Shown piece by piece: positions 20,625-31,280 of a stretch of 64,000 nucleotides of DNA. The DNA is from Liopterus haemorrhoidalis. Its lineage: Eukaryota; Arthropoda; Insecta; Coleoptera; Dytiscidae. Every line of letters starts with the position of its first letter. The first letter of the stretch is position 1. Location: positions 16,556,879 to 16,620,878 of the forward strand of contig OZ020622.1 in NCBI GenBank assembly GCA_963971575.1, written 5' to 3'. Under the pieces are notes generated by a model, which made no database searches, was not told where the DNA came from, and worked only from the letters and a program-made list of their open reading frames with translations. Made by a program: the position numbers and the translations under genes.

Positions 20625-22735
20625 TTGACGTGAAGTGTGAATTCAGGGTTTTGTAGGTATTTAATAAGTGTAAAAAGCCAACAGAATGCAGGTATAGGTC
20701 AGTCGTTTATTCAACCCACTTGATAGTTTTGCGTCATAACTTCAATGACAAGCTTAGTGGCGAAAAAATAAGTAAATCGATTTTTTTTTTTTTTTTCATG
20801 TGAATTATAGACTAATATTGCTCCTCACTATTTTATTTTACTAAAACATATTTTTTGAACTCACATTTAGTTTGTGTTCTATAGTTATTTTGAAGATTTA
20901 CAAATTTTAAAAGTGTTTATTTAATATAGGGACATTTGCATTGGTATCGCTAAATAAAACGATGTTTACAATAGACATTTTATAATACGCTCTGATGTGT
21001 TTTGATACTTGTGTTCACATATCTTACTTATAGTAATTTCTAAAAACCTGGTTTATTTAGTTTGTTGTTTATTTATCAGTTTTGTGTTTAGTTATATATT
21101 TTCTTATAGATATCTTATAGATTTCTATTCGATATTGTGTGTAGTGCATAGCATTTTAGGTTAAATTCAACGTATTTCTATTTTCTTTTATTATATTTTT
21201 GGATCACATCAGCCCTTTTTAGGACTACTTAGGCTATTAGAATAGTTTATTTGTTTTTATCTGTTCTTATATTATAATTTCATTTCATTACGATACAAGT
21301 GACAGCTTACGAATATTACATTTGTTAAATGGATGTTGTGTAGACGTGTTAAACATGACGTCACAAAAACATGTGACGTTTCTAGTGACGCAACTGCACT
21401 GATTTGCCGACTGCTCTATAACACAGATTTGTCTGTGTTACACATTTAAACTCAGGGTGTACAGTTCAAGAATGTCAGGGAGAGGTTAGAACTGTGCTGT
21501 GACATGTCAGTTGCTTTAGGTGACGACAAAGTACTCATGGACAGGCTGATACTCTTCCTGAGGGAATCGAACTTACTGTTTTATTTGTGAAACATTTTTA
21601 ATGTGTTTTATTCATTTCTGTAATACTTGGTGGTAATTGGCCTCTTTACAGCCCGTTATCATCTCCTTACGTCTGTTCAAATTTTCGAACAGGCTTTTAT
21701 CTTATTTATTTGTGTTTGTCCGTGAAACGTTTCTTTGACTGAGTATGTGTGTAAATTTTTTAAATTTTTTAAAAATTGTTTAATCTATTGTTTTTTATAT
21801 ACTGTAGTCATTTATATGGGCTATTTTAGGCGCAAATAGCCATCGTTGCTGTGTGCCAAACATTTTAATCAACTAATTAACAGAATGCTAGATATCTAAG
21901 AATATTCTTTTGATAAAAAGTTTTTTGACTTTTTAAATTTTATTCGTCATTTGAGTACTAAGAGCCTCCATTTAAGTTTTTTATATATAGCGAAAAATTT
22001 GCCATAAAAAATCACCATAAAATTTAAATTAAAAAAGACCAGCGATGTTTTCTGCATTTGCTTCGTTAAGTCTTCATTAAATTGATAAGAAATATATTGA
22101 TAAATGGGTTCATTTTTTTCAATTTCATAAATATATTTCGCACTTTTAACAATGGTGTATATGATTTATAAGTATTTTACTACTATAAATGATTTATTTA
22201 TTCTTGTTTGATACCTAAGAAGCAAAAAAATAAACTAATTCAAACAATAGGTTGAATCATGGCGTATAACAGTAGGTCTGTAAACTCCTTACACACAAAA
22301 ACTAGAGTCTCAGCTGTTATTATATTTTTAATTTCAAAAGGCCCATATGTCCTTAGCCATAAATACAAGAAACAAAAAATGCAATATTGTACAAAAACGC
22401 AATCTGATCAAAAATTCCTGTGGTATGTTTCCGGCTTAGATCAATGTACGTCATCTATAATTTTTTCATATTTTTAGTTCAACCCCTTTGTGTTAAAGGC
22501 CGCGAGACAAGAACTTTTTTAGCACATTTTTGTTAAAATCGTGTCAAAAGAAATTTTAAACAACTACTTTCTGTTCCTTAATCTACGTTTTAAGAAGTTT
22601 CTTTTGATACTATACAATACATTTTTTTGAAATAATATTTTTTTTCTACGAAAAGATAGATATTACAAAAAATAGACACATTAGTGACGTTATAAGAGTT
22701 TTTTTGTGGTAATACCTACAAAACCCTAAAAATCA
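20622..22735 (-). mobile_element. Family A element, copy A2, with insertion
   Basis: The 3' subterminal repeat AGGGTTTTGTAGGTAT is at about 20645-20660 and its inverse ATACCTACAAAACCCT at 22712-22727. The 3' hairpin has lost one arm. A block at about 20691-21878 is an insertion, because AACAGAATGC flanks it on both sides (20680-20689, 21879-21888). After removing it, the sequence follows copies A1 and A4. No GACA tract is present. Confidence 0.75.
20691..21878 (+). mobile_element. LINE family B 3' end (B1) within A2
   Basis: The end of the coding region is visible at about 21420-21590: a knuckle-like CNTDLSVLHI block, then MSVALGDDKVLMDRLILFL and RESNLLFYL. It is followed by a 3' UTR with GTTCAAATTTTCGAACAGG (inverted repeat), TTTGTGTTTGTCCGTG, GGCGCAAATAGCCATCGTTG and a tail AACTAATTAAC. 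Other copies are at 25760-26605 and 46250-46640. It lies between 10 bp direct repeats AACAGAATGC. The left part (20691-21370) has no recognisable LINE protein. Confidence 0.7.
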
Positions 22736-23775
22736 GTTGAGTCCTGAGTTCAGTTGCTCAAAAAAGCAGTCTTTTATTAAGATATTTATTAGTTCTTATC
22801 AGTCCCTTTCCGACAAAAGCCATAGTTTTGTGTCGCGATTTTAAAATTGTATTCTTAGCAAATGTTGTGTAAAGAGTAAAATGCTGTAAAAAAATCGTGA
22901 TCCGTAAAATAATTTGGTAAACTGCAAATATCGATGTCTTAACGAGATCAAGTATGTGAGATATACTGTAGGAAATATTTTATTTCGAATACTGTGATAT
23001 TAAAAAGTCATTTGTAGGTATCAGCTGCCCCTCTGTATTTTTTTTGTACTTTTAATCTAACCTATGACCTATAGCATTGGTAATTGTGCTCCATATATCA
23101 GAATCAGTGTGTATAATAAATTACTTAGTAATTACAACAATTAACAGCAGCGCGCCATAAACAATTATAACGAAATCACCGTCGCATTATATTTATAAAA
23201 CCAGCGATAGAGATCACAGATTCTAGAATAACTTTCAGACCTAAGTAATGGCTCAAAACATAGAGAAGAGAAACCACGGAGGCACAAGGCACATAGACAA
23301 TAACCAAAACAAGGTTCTAAATGTACATCTATATGGTTTAGATGTGCATCTCTATGGCCAGAAATATGCCACATAAACTGACTAATAAGACTTAGGTCAA
23401 ATTCATCAACTCGGTTGGTACAGTTGGTACGAGCGCATTAAAACAAGTTATGGAGTATGACGACTATGATAGCACCAGCGAGGCGGCAGCTCAATTACTA
23501 TCTGCTGTTATTGTCAAGCAAGAGGCGCTAGCCCTTGTAGAGATAATGAGAGTAACAGGGGGCGTACAAAAATAATCACACCTTATATGGCCTGAAATGT
23601 GTATAAGGTGATACTTCTCATCTGTTTGACAAGAATTCGGGAAACAGATTTTCCCTAAGAGAAAGAGTCGCCAAATATAAGTATTCTTTTATTGAATCGA
23701 GTGACCTATTCTAATCAAATTCGATTTTCTTCTTCTTCTGTTTCATCCATTCCGACATTAGAAATAGTTCTAGTG
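22736..23775. other. Mostly unassigned; one short unexplained open frame
   Basis: At 23453-23575 the plus strand has an ATG frame of 40 codons, open a further 17 codons upstream, containing MEYDDYDSTSEAAAQLL and a helix-like VKQEALALVEIMR. No family was recognised and it may be chance. A CAG-like site does not precede it clearly. The rest is featureless. Confidence 0.3.
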
Positions 23776-24144
23776 CAGCGTTTCCCAAAGTGTGGGTCAC
23801 GACCCGGCACCGGGTCGTTGAAAAATTTAGCAGGGTCGCGAAAAAAATTGTAAAAACACAAAAAAGATTTTTTTTTTTGTACATATTATTTTTTTTACGT
23901 CAGTTGATCACTAGAATAGTGTGTATTTGTTCTCTTTATTACTATACTGTATTCTTTATTACTATACTATACTCTTTATTACTATACTATACTCTTTATT
24001 ACTATTTATTACTCTTTATTGCTATAAAGCTACTGCTTTAAAATAATTTGTTTTGTAAATAAATGTTTTTTTTTTCATAAGGTGGGTCGCAAAAATTTTA
24101 AAACCTGATACCGGGTCGCGGTCAAAAAAGTTTGGGAACCGCTG
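23776..24144. mobile_element. hAT MITE M
   Basis: Perfect 8 bp duplication TTCTAGTG (23768-23775, 24145-24152). Ends are CAGCGTTTCCCAAAGTGTGG and, inverted, CAGCGGTTCCCAAACTTTTT. Subterminal GGGTCACGACCC and GGGTCGCGGTC. The interior has about four units of TATACTCTTTATTAC (23935-24030). Non-coding. Confidence 0.92.
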
Positions 24145-24377
24145 TTCTAGTGGATATCCCAACCATTTTTTCAGGTTAGACAGAAGATATTTGGTCTTCC
24201 AGAGCCTCTGCTCCTTTCAACTTTTCTCTGAACAATATTCTGCGGGATGCGGTATTTATAGCTGTTTTTTATTTTCGAAAATATGGCCAAGATAGAATAT
24301 CTTAAATTTATTTAGGATTTAAAATTGGAATCTCATTTCTTAGATGACTTTACCGTTGTTGACTCAGCCAATCTAAG

Positions 24378-24565
24378 AGATTCTTTGATATGCGAGTCAC
24401 TTTACTTTATAAGCCTCTTTCTGTCTTCCTTCTTTCATTCTTTCTGCCTCTTTCCATCAACATATCTACTGTACGATCAGCAAAAAATATAGTCAAGGAA
24501 AAGCATTCATTTTCGAACGAATGGCTTTGATTGAATTATTAGTAACCTAAGTTTTAATCTGACAT
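24378..24565. repeat. 188 bp direct repeat, left copy
   Basis: Nearly identical to 24821-25009 (both start AGAGATTCTTTGATATGCGA and end TTTTAATCTGACAT). The two copies flank the family A/TCTG block. Local duplication, non-coding. Confidence 0.85.
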
Positions 24566-24651
24566 GGCAAATTCATGGTTTTCTTTGCCTATATTTTTTG
24601 TTGATCTAATGGTGTCTTCCTCAACGGTTATGGGAAAATTACTGCCTTTTT

Positions 24652-24820
<169 letters not shown>

Positions 24821-25009
24821 AGAGATTCTTTGATATGCGAGTCACTTTACTTTATAAACCTCTTTCTGTCCTCCTTCTTTCCTTCATTCTGCCTCTTTCC
24901 ATCAACATATCTACCGTACGATCAGCGAAAAATATAGTCAAGGAAAAGCATGAATTTTCGAACGAATGGCTTTGATTGAACTATTAATAACCTAACTTTT
25001 AATCTGACA
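24821..25009. repeat. 188 bp direct repeat, right copy
   Basis: Partner of 24378-24565. Part of it, the ATTTTCGAAC and TTTGATTGAACTA stretch, also recurs inverted at about 25612-25650 on the other side of the THAP element. Confidence 0.85.
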
Positions 25010-25025
25010 TAATGAAATGACACTA

Positions 25026-25611
25026 TAGAGCACTCCAGAATGCTGTCACTTTAAAAACCAATATGGCGGCTGAGGGGTAAACAAAGATTTTGACATAAGT
25101 GTTTACGTGATATTTTGTGTGTGAATTATGTTCTGTGCGTGATATTCTGTGGTGTTTACATTGGAAAAAACAAAATGCCATCATTTTGTGGTGTAGTAGA
25201 ATGTGGTAGTTGTGGCGGACGTGACCAAGTGAATTTTTATAGATTGCCAGCAGTTTTAAACTTAAAATTTAAAACTGAATTAAACGATTTGTCTGGAGTC
25301 AGACGACAAAAATACTTCTAAAATAGTTGCATAAAAAATAACCTCCAAACAAAACCACAAACTTACCTTTATTAAGTAAAAGCACCCAAAATTTAATACA
25401 AAACAACAAATAGGTTTATATTTTCTGTTAAAATTAACTCGATTTTGTTACAAAAAGGTAATATATTTGAATAAAAATGAAATATAACGGCTAAAAACTA
25501 TGTACTATATCAGTTGTTATTGTTACGGCGAAACACAGAACACACGTGGCGAACCAAACTTTGCTTACCCTCCAGAGACTAACAGCTGATCAGCTGTTTT
25601 GGAGTGCTCTA
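25026..25611 (+). mobile_element. THAP-carrying TIR element (P-like), internally deleted
   Basis: Inverted ends TAGAGCACTCCA at 25026-25037 and 25600-25611. Inside the right end is a palindrome CAGCTGATCAGCTG. The plus strand encodes only a THAP zinc-finger start (25175-25321). At 586 bp it is far shorter than an autonomous P element, so it is a deletion derivative. Classification as P-like rests on THAP plus TIRs. Confidence 0.65.
25175..25321 (+). pseudogene. THAP domain N-terminal fragment
   Basis: From the internal ATG at 25175 the frame reads MPSFCGVVECGSCGG, then VNFYRLPAVL and LSGVRRQKYF before a stop. It matches the THAP pattern: Met-Pro start, first Cys pair, aromatic followed by Pro, and the LS..RR..W/Y helix. 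The second half (third Cys and His) is missing. THAP domains bind the transposon ends in P-type transposases. The upstream codons from 25115 are probably untranslated leader. Confidence 0.7.
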
Positions 25612-25759
25612 TTAGTAGTTCAATCAAAAATATAGTTCGAAAATTCATGGTTTTCTTTGACTATATTTTTTGTTGTTCGAATGGTGTCTTCTTCAACGGT
25701 TATGGAAAAATTACTGCCTTTTTCCTACCATATAAATAAGTCCTGAAGTTATATAATTA

Positions 25760-26605
25760 TAAATGTCTACGTATCGTTCCCTTTGGCAGTGGATAATGTC
25801 CTATCCAAGATTCTGCTGTTCTGGATACCGGACCATCTTGGCATTAAAGTTCATGAAGCTGCAAATATATCTGCAAAAGCCACTTTATGTCGATTTTTAG
25901 TGGATGTTTTTCGTATTTCTATGATTCTAAAGCTTTGTAAAGTAACTAGTTTTAACTAAATGTCACGATGACGCACACAGAATGTCAAATTGCGAGAGCA
26001 AAAGAAGTCTTTAAAACATGAGCTTCTTCCTGCAGGAACAACCGCAAAAAAGAAACCACTATCTCTTTCTTATAGGCCACTGTTGATGGACCCATGGACA
26101 CCTCCTTTCAGGTGAAGAACCTCCTATCTGTGAGACGTGAAACGCATATTTGTCTGTATTACACATATTAACTCAGTGTGTGCACTTTGAGGATATCAGG
26201 AAGAGGTTACGCTTGTGCTAGGATCTGTCAGTTGCCCTAGGTCACAACAGTGTACTTATGGACTGGCCGATACTCTTTCTGATAACTTACTACTTTTTGT
26301 GTAAAGATTTGCGCCTATTTTAATATGTTATTTATTACTGTCTGTGATACTTGATGGTAAATATTACCTTTACAGCATGTTTCCATCACCCTGCGTCTGG
26401 TCAATTTGTCGACCAGAATTTTTATCTTAATTTATTTGTGTTTGTCCGTGAAAGGATTATTTTATTTCTACATGTATGGAAGTATGAGTATTTATTTGTT
26501 GTTTTGTTTATGTCAATTATAATCTAGCCATAAAGATGGACTGTGTTAGGTGCAAATAACCATCGTTGTCGTGCACCAGAAATTTTAATTAACTAACTAT
26601 CCAAG
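25760..26605 (+). pseudogene. LINE family B (I-type, RNase H plus knuckle), copy B2
   Basis: Plus strand: the RNase H C-terminal block ILLFWIPDHLGIKVHEAANI with SAKA (about 25810-25890). After decay come EPPIC.T.NAYLSVLHIL, QCVHFEDIRKRLRL and DLSVALGHNSVLMDWPILFL, a C..C..H..C-type knuckle in which the second Cys codon has become a stop. The 3' UTR shares GGTGCAAATAACCATCGTTG and the tail TTAACTAACTA with B1 and B3. An RNase H domain points to the I/Loa-type clades. Confidence 0.78.
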
Positions 26606-27249
26606 GTTCTACATTCTGACTCTTCATTGTTGAATGTCTATGGTTGGACCTGGGTAGCTCCCACAATCCACGGGTTATGACTGATAAGAAGCAAATTTAT
26701 ACAGTGCCAGTCCAAGCGCCATGTTAAAAATGATGTATTTATGAATATTTATGTACTTTTTTCCTCGGCTGCTCTGGCTAAGGGCTGCTATGTTTTCTCC
26801 CTCGATCAATATATATAAAGTTCGCATGGCCAACGACACGTCAACCATTAAAATATATTATATTTTATCATAAAAACCTCTCGAAAATATTCTAATGAGT
26901 ACAAGACTTTTTTTGAACGATGTTTTTATGCACCAAAGTAAATATTGAATCACAAAAAGCTTTTCCACTTTATGGATATTTTATCGAAAATTTTTATAAT
27001 AAATGATCCTTTTAAATATTGTATTATATAACTAAAATAAAACGCAATATCAGAATACAAAACGGACAGCATAGCCGTAGGTATTACTTTTAGTAATAAT
27101 AAATTTATTTTGTGCCTTTAGCTTTGAAAGAATTGGTTTACATTCTATAATAATTATATATACTATTCTATGATCCATAATAATTCATTTGATTCTTCTT
27201 TTCAAGACTGCTTTCATCCAGGCTAGACCTCTCCCTGAGTCGTCTAGTA
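26606..27249. other. No recognisable gene
   Basis: A+T-rich, no repeat edge or coding block recognised. Confidence 0.4.
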
Positions 27250-27305
27250 CAGCGTTTCTCAACCGGGGGGCCATGTCCCATGCCAGAAAAGGTTGAGAAA
27301 CACTG
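27250..27305. mobile_element. 56 bp hAT relic
   Basis: Perfect duplication GTCTAGTA (27242-27249, 27306-27313) around a 56 bp element with TIR CAGCGTTTCTCAACC and, inverted, CAGTGTTTCTCAACC. Almost nothing lies between the TIRs. Confidence 0.92.
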
Positions 27306-27905
27306 GTCTAGTAGATCTTCTGTTTTTTGTGGTTCTAGCTACATTCCTTCACAGTTTCTTAGGTGGTCTATTGTTTCTATTTCTTCTCTGCAGATTTTAC
27401 ATACTTTTTCCGTTTCTTCTTCTCCTCGTTGCCACATCTGAATCTTGCAATTACCTTCTGGTTCCTCGTTCCTTCTGCCAGGTATCTAGGTAATCCAATA
27501 GTGGTTATTGTTATAGACTAATTATATGTAGATTCTTGTATCCTGTTATACTGTTACTACTTGTAACTGCACTTCTTTGTCTCTCTCTACTTTTATATCG
27601 ATGTTTATCATCTGTTAACCTTATTTTCTTCTTTTTGCGATCTCATCTAGGAAAAACCGATCCGGTCGTAATATTTTTCACGTGTCATTCCCCATTTGGT
27701 ATCGGTTTTCATATTCTTTCTCTCTTTCCAACACTCTTCTAATATTGTGTTTTCTGTCGATATAACTCGCTCTTCATATTTCATGGCTCATCTCCCTGTT
27801 AGTATTCTTATCTTCTCCCTCTGGGTATCTTCTAGGATGACGTAAGTTGGTGTTTGTCGGTTGAGTCCCAGGGTCCATTTTAGGTATTTAGAGTGTATTT
27901 TGTTG
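27306..27905 (-). pseudogene. LINE C-terminal region, family X relative
   Basis: On the minus strand, decayed frames contain a KWTLGLNRQTPTYV-like block (about 27880-27830), a charged stretch and a Cys-containing knuckle near 27390. This order matches 14090-15067, but the sequence is more diverged. Confidence 0.6.
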
Positions 27906-29014
27906 CTTTTAGTATATTATTATTAGCGGAAAGACTTTTTGGATTACTGGGAATTCTACGATTCCTTTGTAGTCACCAAAATCTAAATCTAATTTTGAAG
28001 AGAGTAATTCCGAAATGACTAGACTGGAACCCCACCTCCTCTTCTCCTTTCTGTGCCTATCGATCCTGGATATTTACGCTCAATCTAGCTATCATTTCCA
28101 TGGATGCTCTAAAAAGATCAGCTTTGACTTGACAAACCACTGCCTCAGGTATTTGAAATATACTCAAGTTTCTGCTGTATATTTCTGTGTATCTTGCTTG
28201 TGATATAAGATACGATCGGGAGGCTACGATAAAACAAAGAATTTTTCATAAATGCCTTTTTATTTATTTAAATCCCTTGTGAAACCACACGACTTTGATA
28301 GCAATCCAAAAGTGAGCGGAACGCATAAGTAAGCGAGCCAAGTAGTATTATTTAAAGATTACGAATCACGCCTTTTTGAATGATGTTTACGTTTAAATAT
28401 GGGTCGTTCATAAATGAACAGGCACAGTAAGTTGATTCAGTACGATGACCAAAGTGATCCGAATCACCAAATTTAAATGAACTAGCTCAAGTTTCAGGGA
28501 CTCAATTGCTCAATAACATGTAGTACTGGCGGACACTTATGATGACGTGTCAATGCTGGCCAAGTACAAAGCGAACATGGACCAACGTTTGTAAAATGTC
28601 GTCTGACAGTAAAAGTGAGGTTATGGTTGCAGCTTCTACCTTACTTTTGATATTTAAATAAGATTAAAAGTACAAAAAAATACTTTTTACTTTAAGTAGA
28701 CTTCATAATTACGCTAAAATGGTTATAACCTTCCTTTTGAGCACAACACTCTCAACTGATGTGATGACAAGTGTGTGCGCGTCGTGTGTATGGTGGTAAC
28801 ATGCATATACAAGTCTGCACCGATGTTGGTTGTTGACTTGTGATAAGAATACCGTCTCGCCCGTCGGCCAGTGCTAAGCCCAGCGTACGCTGGCTCTGAC
28901 TTGTGACTTGTTGCCACTACACACGATTCACGGAGCTACGCAAATATAAACATTGGCCGTGCCTTGCCACGCCGTCTGTAGGCGTCTTAAAGAATACACT
29001 TGAATTCTAGATTT
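27906..29014. other. Unassigned
   Basis: A locally G+C-rich patch at about 28770-28980 gives a 64-codon minus frame with no known motif. No repeat partner was recognised in the window. Confidence 0.35.
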
Positions 29015-29220
29015 TGTTTTAGTCATCACTCGGGTTTTGGAAGTGAAGATCTTTTTATTTTTAGGTCATTACTCGTATTATGAAAGTGAGGATCTTGTTT
29101 TTTTAGGTGAACAATTGATTATTTTGGCCAGCACTTATTGTCGAGTAATTTCCCTACCCATTTAAGACTATTTTGTCTTCTGATCCCACCTTTTACGAAA
29201 AATTTGTGGTCGCGCGCCTG
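29015..29220. mobile_element. hAT-like MITE G, copy 1, right end
   Basis: Two diverged copies of the 40 bp minisatellite unit (AGTGAAGATCTT and AGTGAGGATCTT cores, 29040-29107), then TTTTGTCTTCTGA and a terminus TCGCGCGCCTG. The right half parallels 44560-44654. The left end is not resolved. Confidence 0.5.
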
Positions 29221-29445
29221 GCTCTGAGAAATTCTGTAATGAAGAAAGAGATATCCACTGTCATAAAATCGCAATGAGTAATTTTCTAATGTACAAAGAG
29301 ATATCCAATGAATCACCTTCAACTATATCTTGCGGTAGATGACCTAAACTTTTTACCTTAACAAAAAAATCTAATCTCATCAAATTAAAACAACAAATAA
29401 TCCTTAAAAAATCTCGTATATCTCACTCATCGTTTATTTTTGTAG

Positions 29446-29655
29446 ATGTTATCTGTTATTCGCAGTATGCCAGTAGCAGTGGAAGGGTGTCAAGTTGCCG
29501 AGATGGTTATCTTAGCCTACTGCCTACTGCCGTGCACGGCGGTCACTATCTACCAGTCTCTACCGGACCAGCGGACTAGCGACCAGCGACCAACTCCAGG
29601 GATGTCCCACTCATGTAACTTGTCATCGCGACAGACAGATTGCAACCGCTCTCTT
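29446..29655 (+). other. Exon-like block with splice-like borders
   Basis: A 210 bp stretch, clearly G+C-richer than its surroundings, is preceded by TTTATTTTTGTAG (acceptor-like) and followed by GTAAGA (donor-like). It is open for 70 codons in phase 0, starting ATG TTA TCT. The translation (MPVAVEGCQVAEMVILAYC and on) is not a family I know. It could be a non-coding exon, a coding exon of a gene with huge introns, or coincidence. Confidence 0.3.
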
Positions 29656-30164
29656 GTAAGACAGATACCAAGTTTTTTGTAGCTGTTTGTTTAAGTGTTT
29701 TTAAATATATAATGAGATGAGATAAGGGTTATTTACAACGGTTTTAATTTATTAATGTAGTAATGATTTTATTTTTTATAGCTTCTTAGAAGTGTAATCC
29801 TGTATTTCCTTTTAAGAAAAGAACAAATATATATTCACACACAGCGGGATAAAAATTTGTCAACTTCTTGACATACGAAGTTGGTAATTCAGAGGATCTA
29901 TTCTGTAAGCTTCTCGACAATCATGTCTAGGGTATCCTGTCGAAAGTTCCGATTTTCAACACTTCGTGTTGTTATTCTGTAACTCGTTGATAGTAAACTT
30001 TTAACAGTGTTGTGTCGCTCTTGAGAGAAGACCTAGAAACGTGTCCTCTTTGAAAAGAGATATTGTTTTTTGACATTTTTACTTGTTGATTACATAAGTT
30101 TAAATATATTTGTAGGTTAGTGTGATTTAAAATGTGTTTTACAATGGAAATTTAAGCAAGCCTG
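29656..30164. other. No recognisable gene
   Basis: Contains several CGAC/GTCGA-rich motifs around 29860-30010 but no repeat partner or coding block recognised. Confidence 0.35.
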
Positions 30165-30455
30165 TAGCTGCAAACGTTAAAACCGCTTGTATCTGCTATA
30201 TGACCACTGAGCAAGGGCATGGATGTGAGTTCAATTCCTGCGTATGTCAAATAATTTGTGTAAAAATATTTATACAAATTACAGGTTCTGCTTAGCCGTT
30301 CGCAACCGGCTATGTAGGTGTTTTTCTGTGTACGCTAAAAAATGGACGTAATACTGACCATATTACTCCTGAATGTACATAGATTGAAAACATGGTCATG
30401 AAACCTGGAAACAGAAGGCCAAGGCTCACCTCGGGCTGTCGCGCCAATGATGATG
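30165..30455 (+). mobile_element. SINE-like repeat, copy 3, longest
   Basis: The head has a B-box-like GAGTTCAATTCC at 30227-30238, then TATGTCAAATAATTTG, TGCTTAGCCGTTCGCAACCG, CTAAAAAATGGACGTAATAC and a 3' end AGGCTCACCTCGGGCTGTCG. Same family as 5495-5665 and 16393-16640. Confidence 0.65.
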
Positions 30456-30670
30456 ACATATGGAAATATATATTTGTTGTTTTTTACGTAAAATGTTTTA
30501 GTTATGACGCAGGGATATATATTTTATGAATTATTAGGTGTACTAGAAATTGAGAAGAGAAGATAGCTTGGAAATTTAATGGCAATATCATTTTTTTTGT
30601 AATTGTTTCTGTGTTATTTAAATTTGAAAACAACGCATATTTTATTGTGCCAATAAAATTACAAATACTG

Positions 30671-31280
30671 TTATTTATCTACATAATCTCCGTCAACTTC
30701 TATATATTTGGTCCATCATTTTTTAAGCTTTCTAATTTCGACCTGGAAGAGGTTTTTTGGTGTTGTGCGTAGCCACTCGTGCACCGCTTCCATAACCTTG
30801 TTATCCAACGAAAAAGGTGGAAATCATTTGGAGCTAGGTCCGGACTGTACGGCGGTTGCTTCAACAACTCCAAACCAAGATCTTGAATGCACAGGATCGT
30901 TTTCCTTGCAGTACTCCTACCCGAACGCTTTTCGGTGCAGACAGATACGCGACCTGTTTTAAAGCGATTTATCAACGCATACATTTTTCTTTCAGTAAGA
31001 CAATTCTCACCATACTGCTTCTGCATTCTGCGAATAATCTTCGCAGGTTTCGTCCGCTCAAAGTACAGGAAACGTATCACTCCTTTTATTTCTTCCTTGG
31101 TGCATACGGACAACTCATAATAAAATGCCTTGAAATCATTAAAAACAGAACTGAGCACTGAACCAACACAGGTAATACTCAAAGACACTTTGAGGTTATG
31201 ATACATTCAGGTTCAGTCAGTGCTGCCAACCATTTAAGCAGAGGAAATATAATTTGCCCATACTTTTTGACTTTCCCTCG
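30671..31280 (-). pseudogene. Mariner transposase, internally deleted
   Basis: Minus strand: the N-terminal HTH block EEIKGVIRFLYFERTKPAKI, KQYGENCLTERKMYALI and RFKTGRVSV joins to the C-terminal part ELLKQPPYSPDLAPNDFHLF (third catalytic Asp in SPDLAPND). It finishes, after a frameshift, at YIEVDGDYVDK with a stop at 30671-30673. The centre with the first two catalytic Asp is missing. The right TIR TACGAGGGAAAGTCAAAAAG lies at about 31263-31282, next to a TA; the left TIR was not found. Confidence 0.82.
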
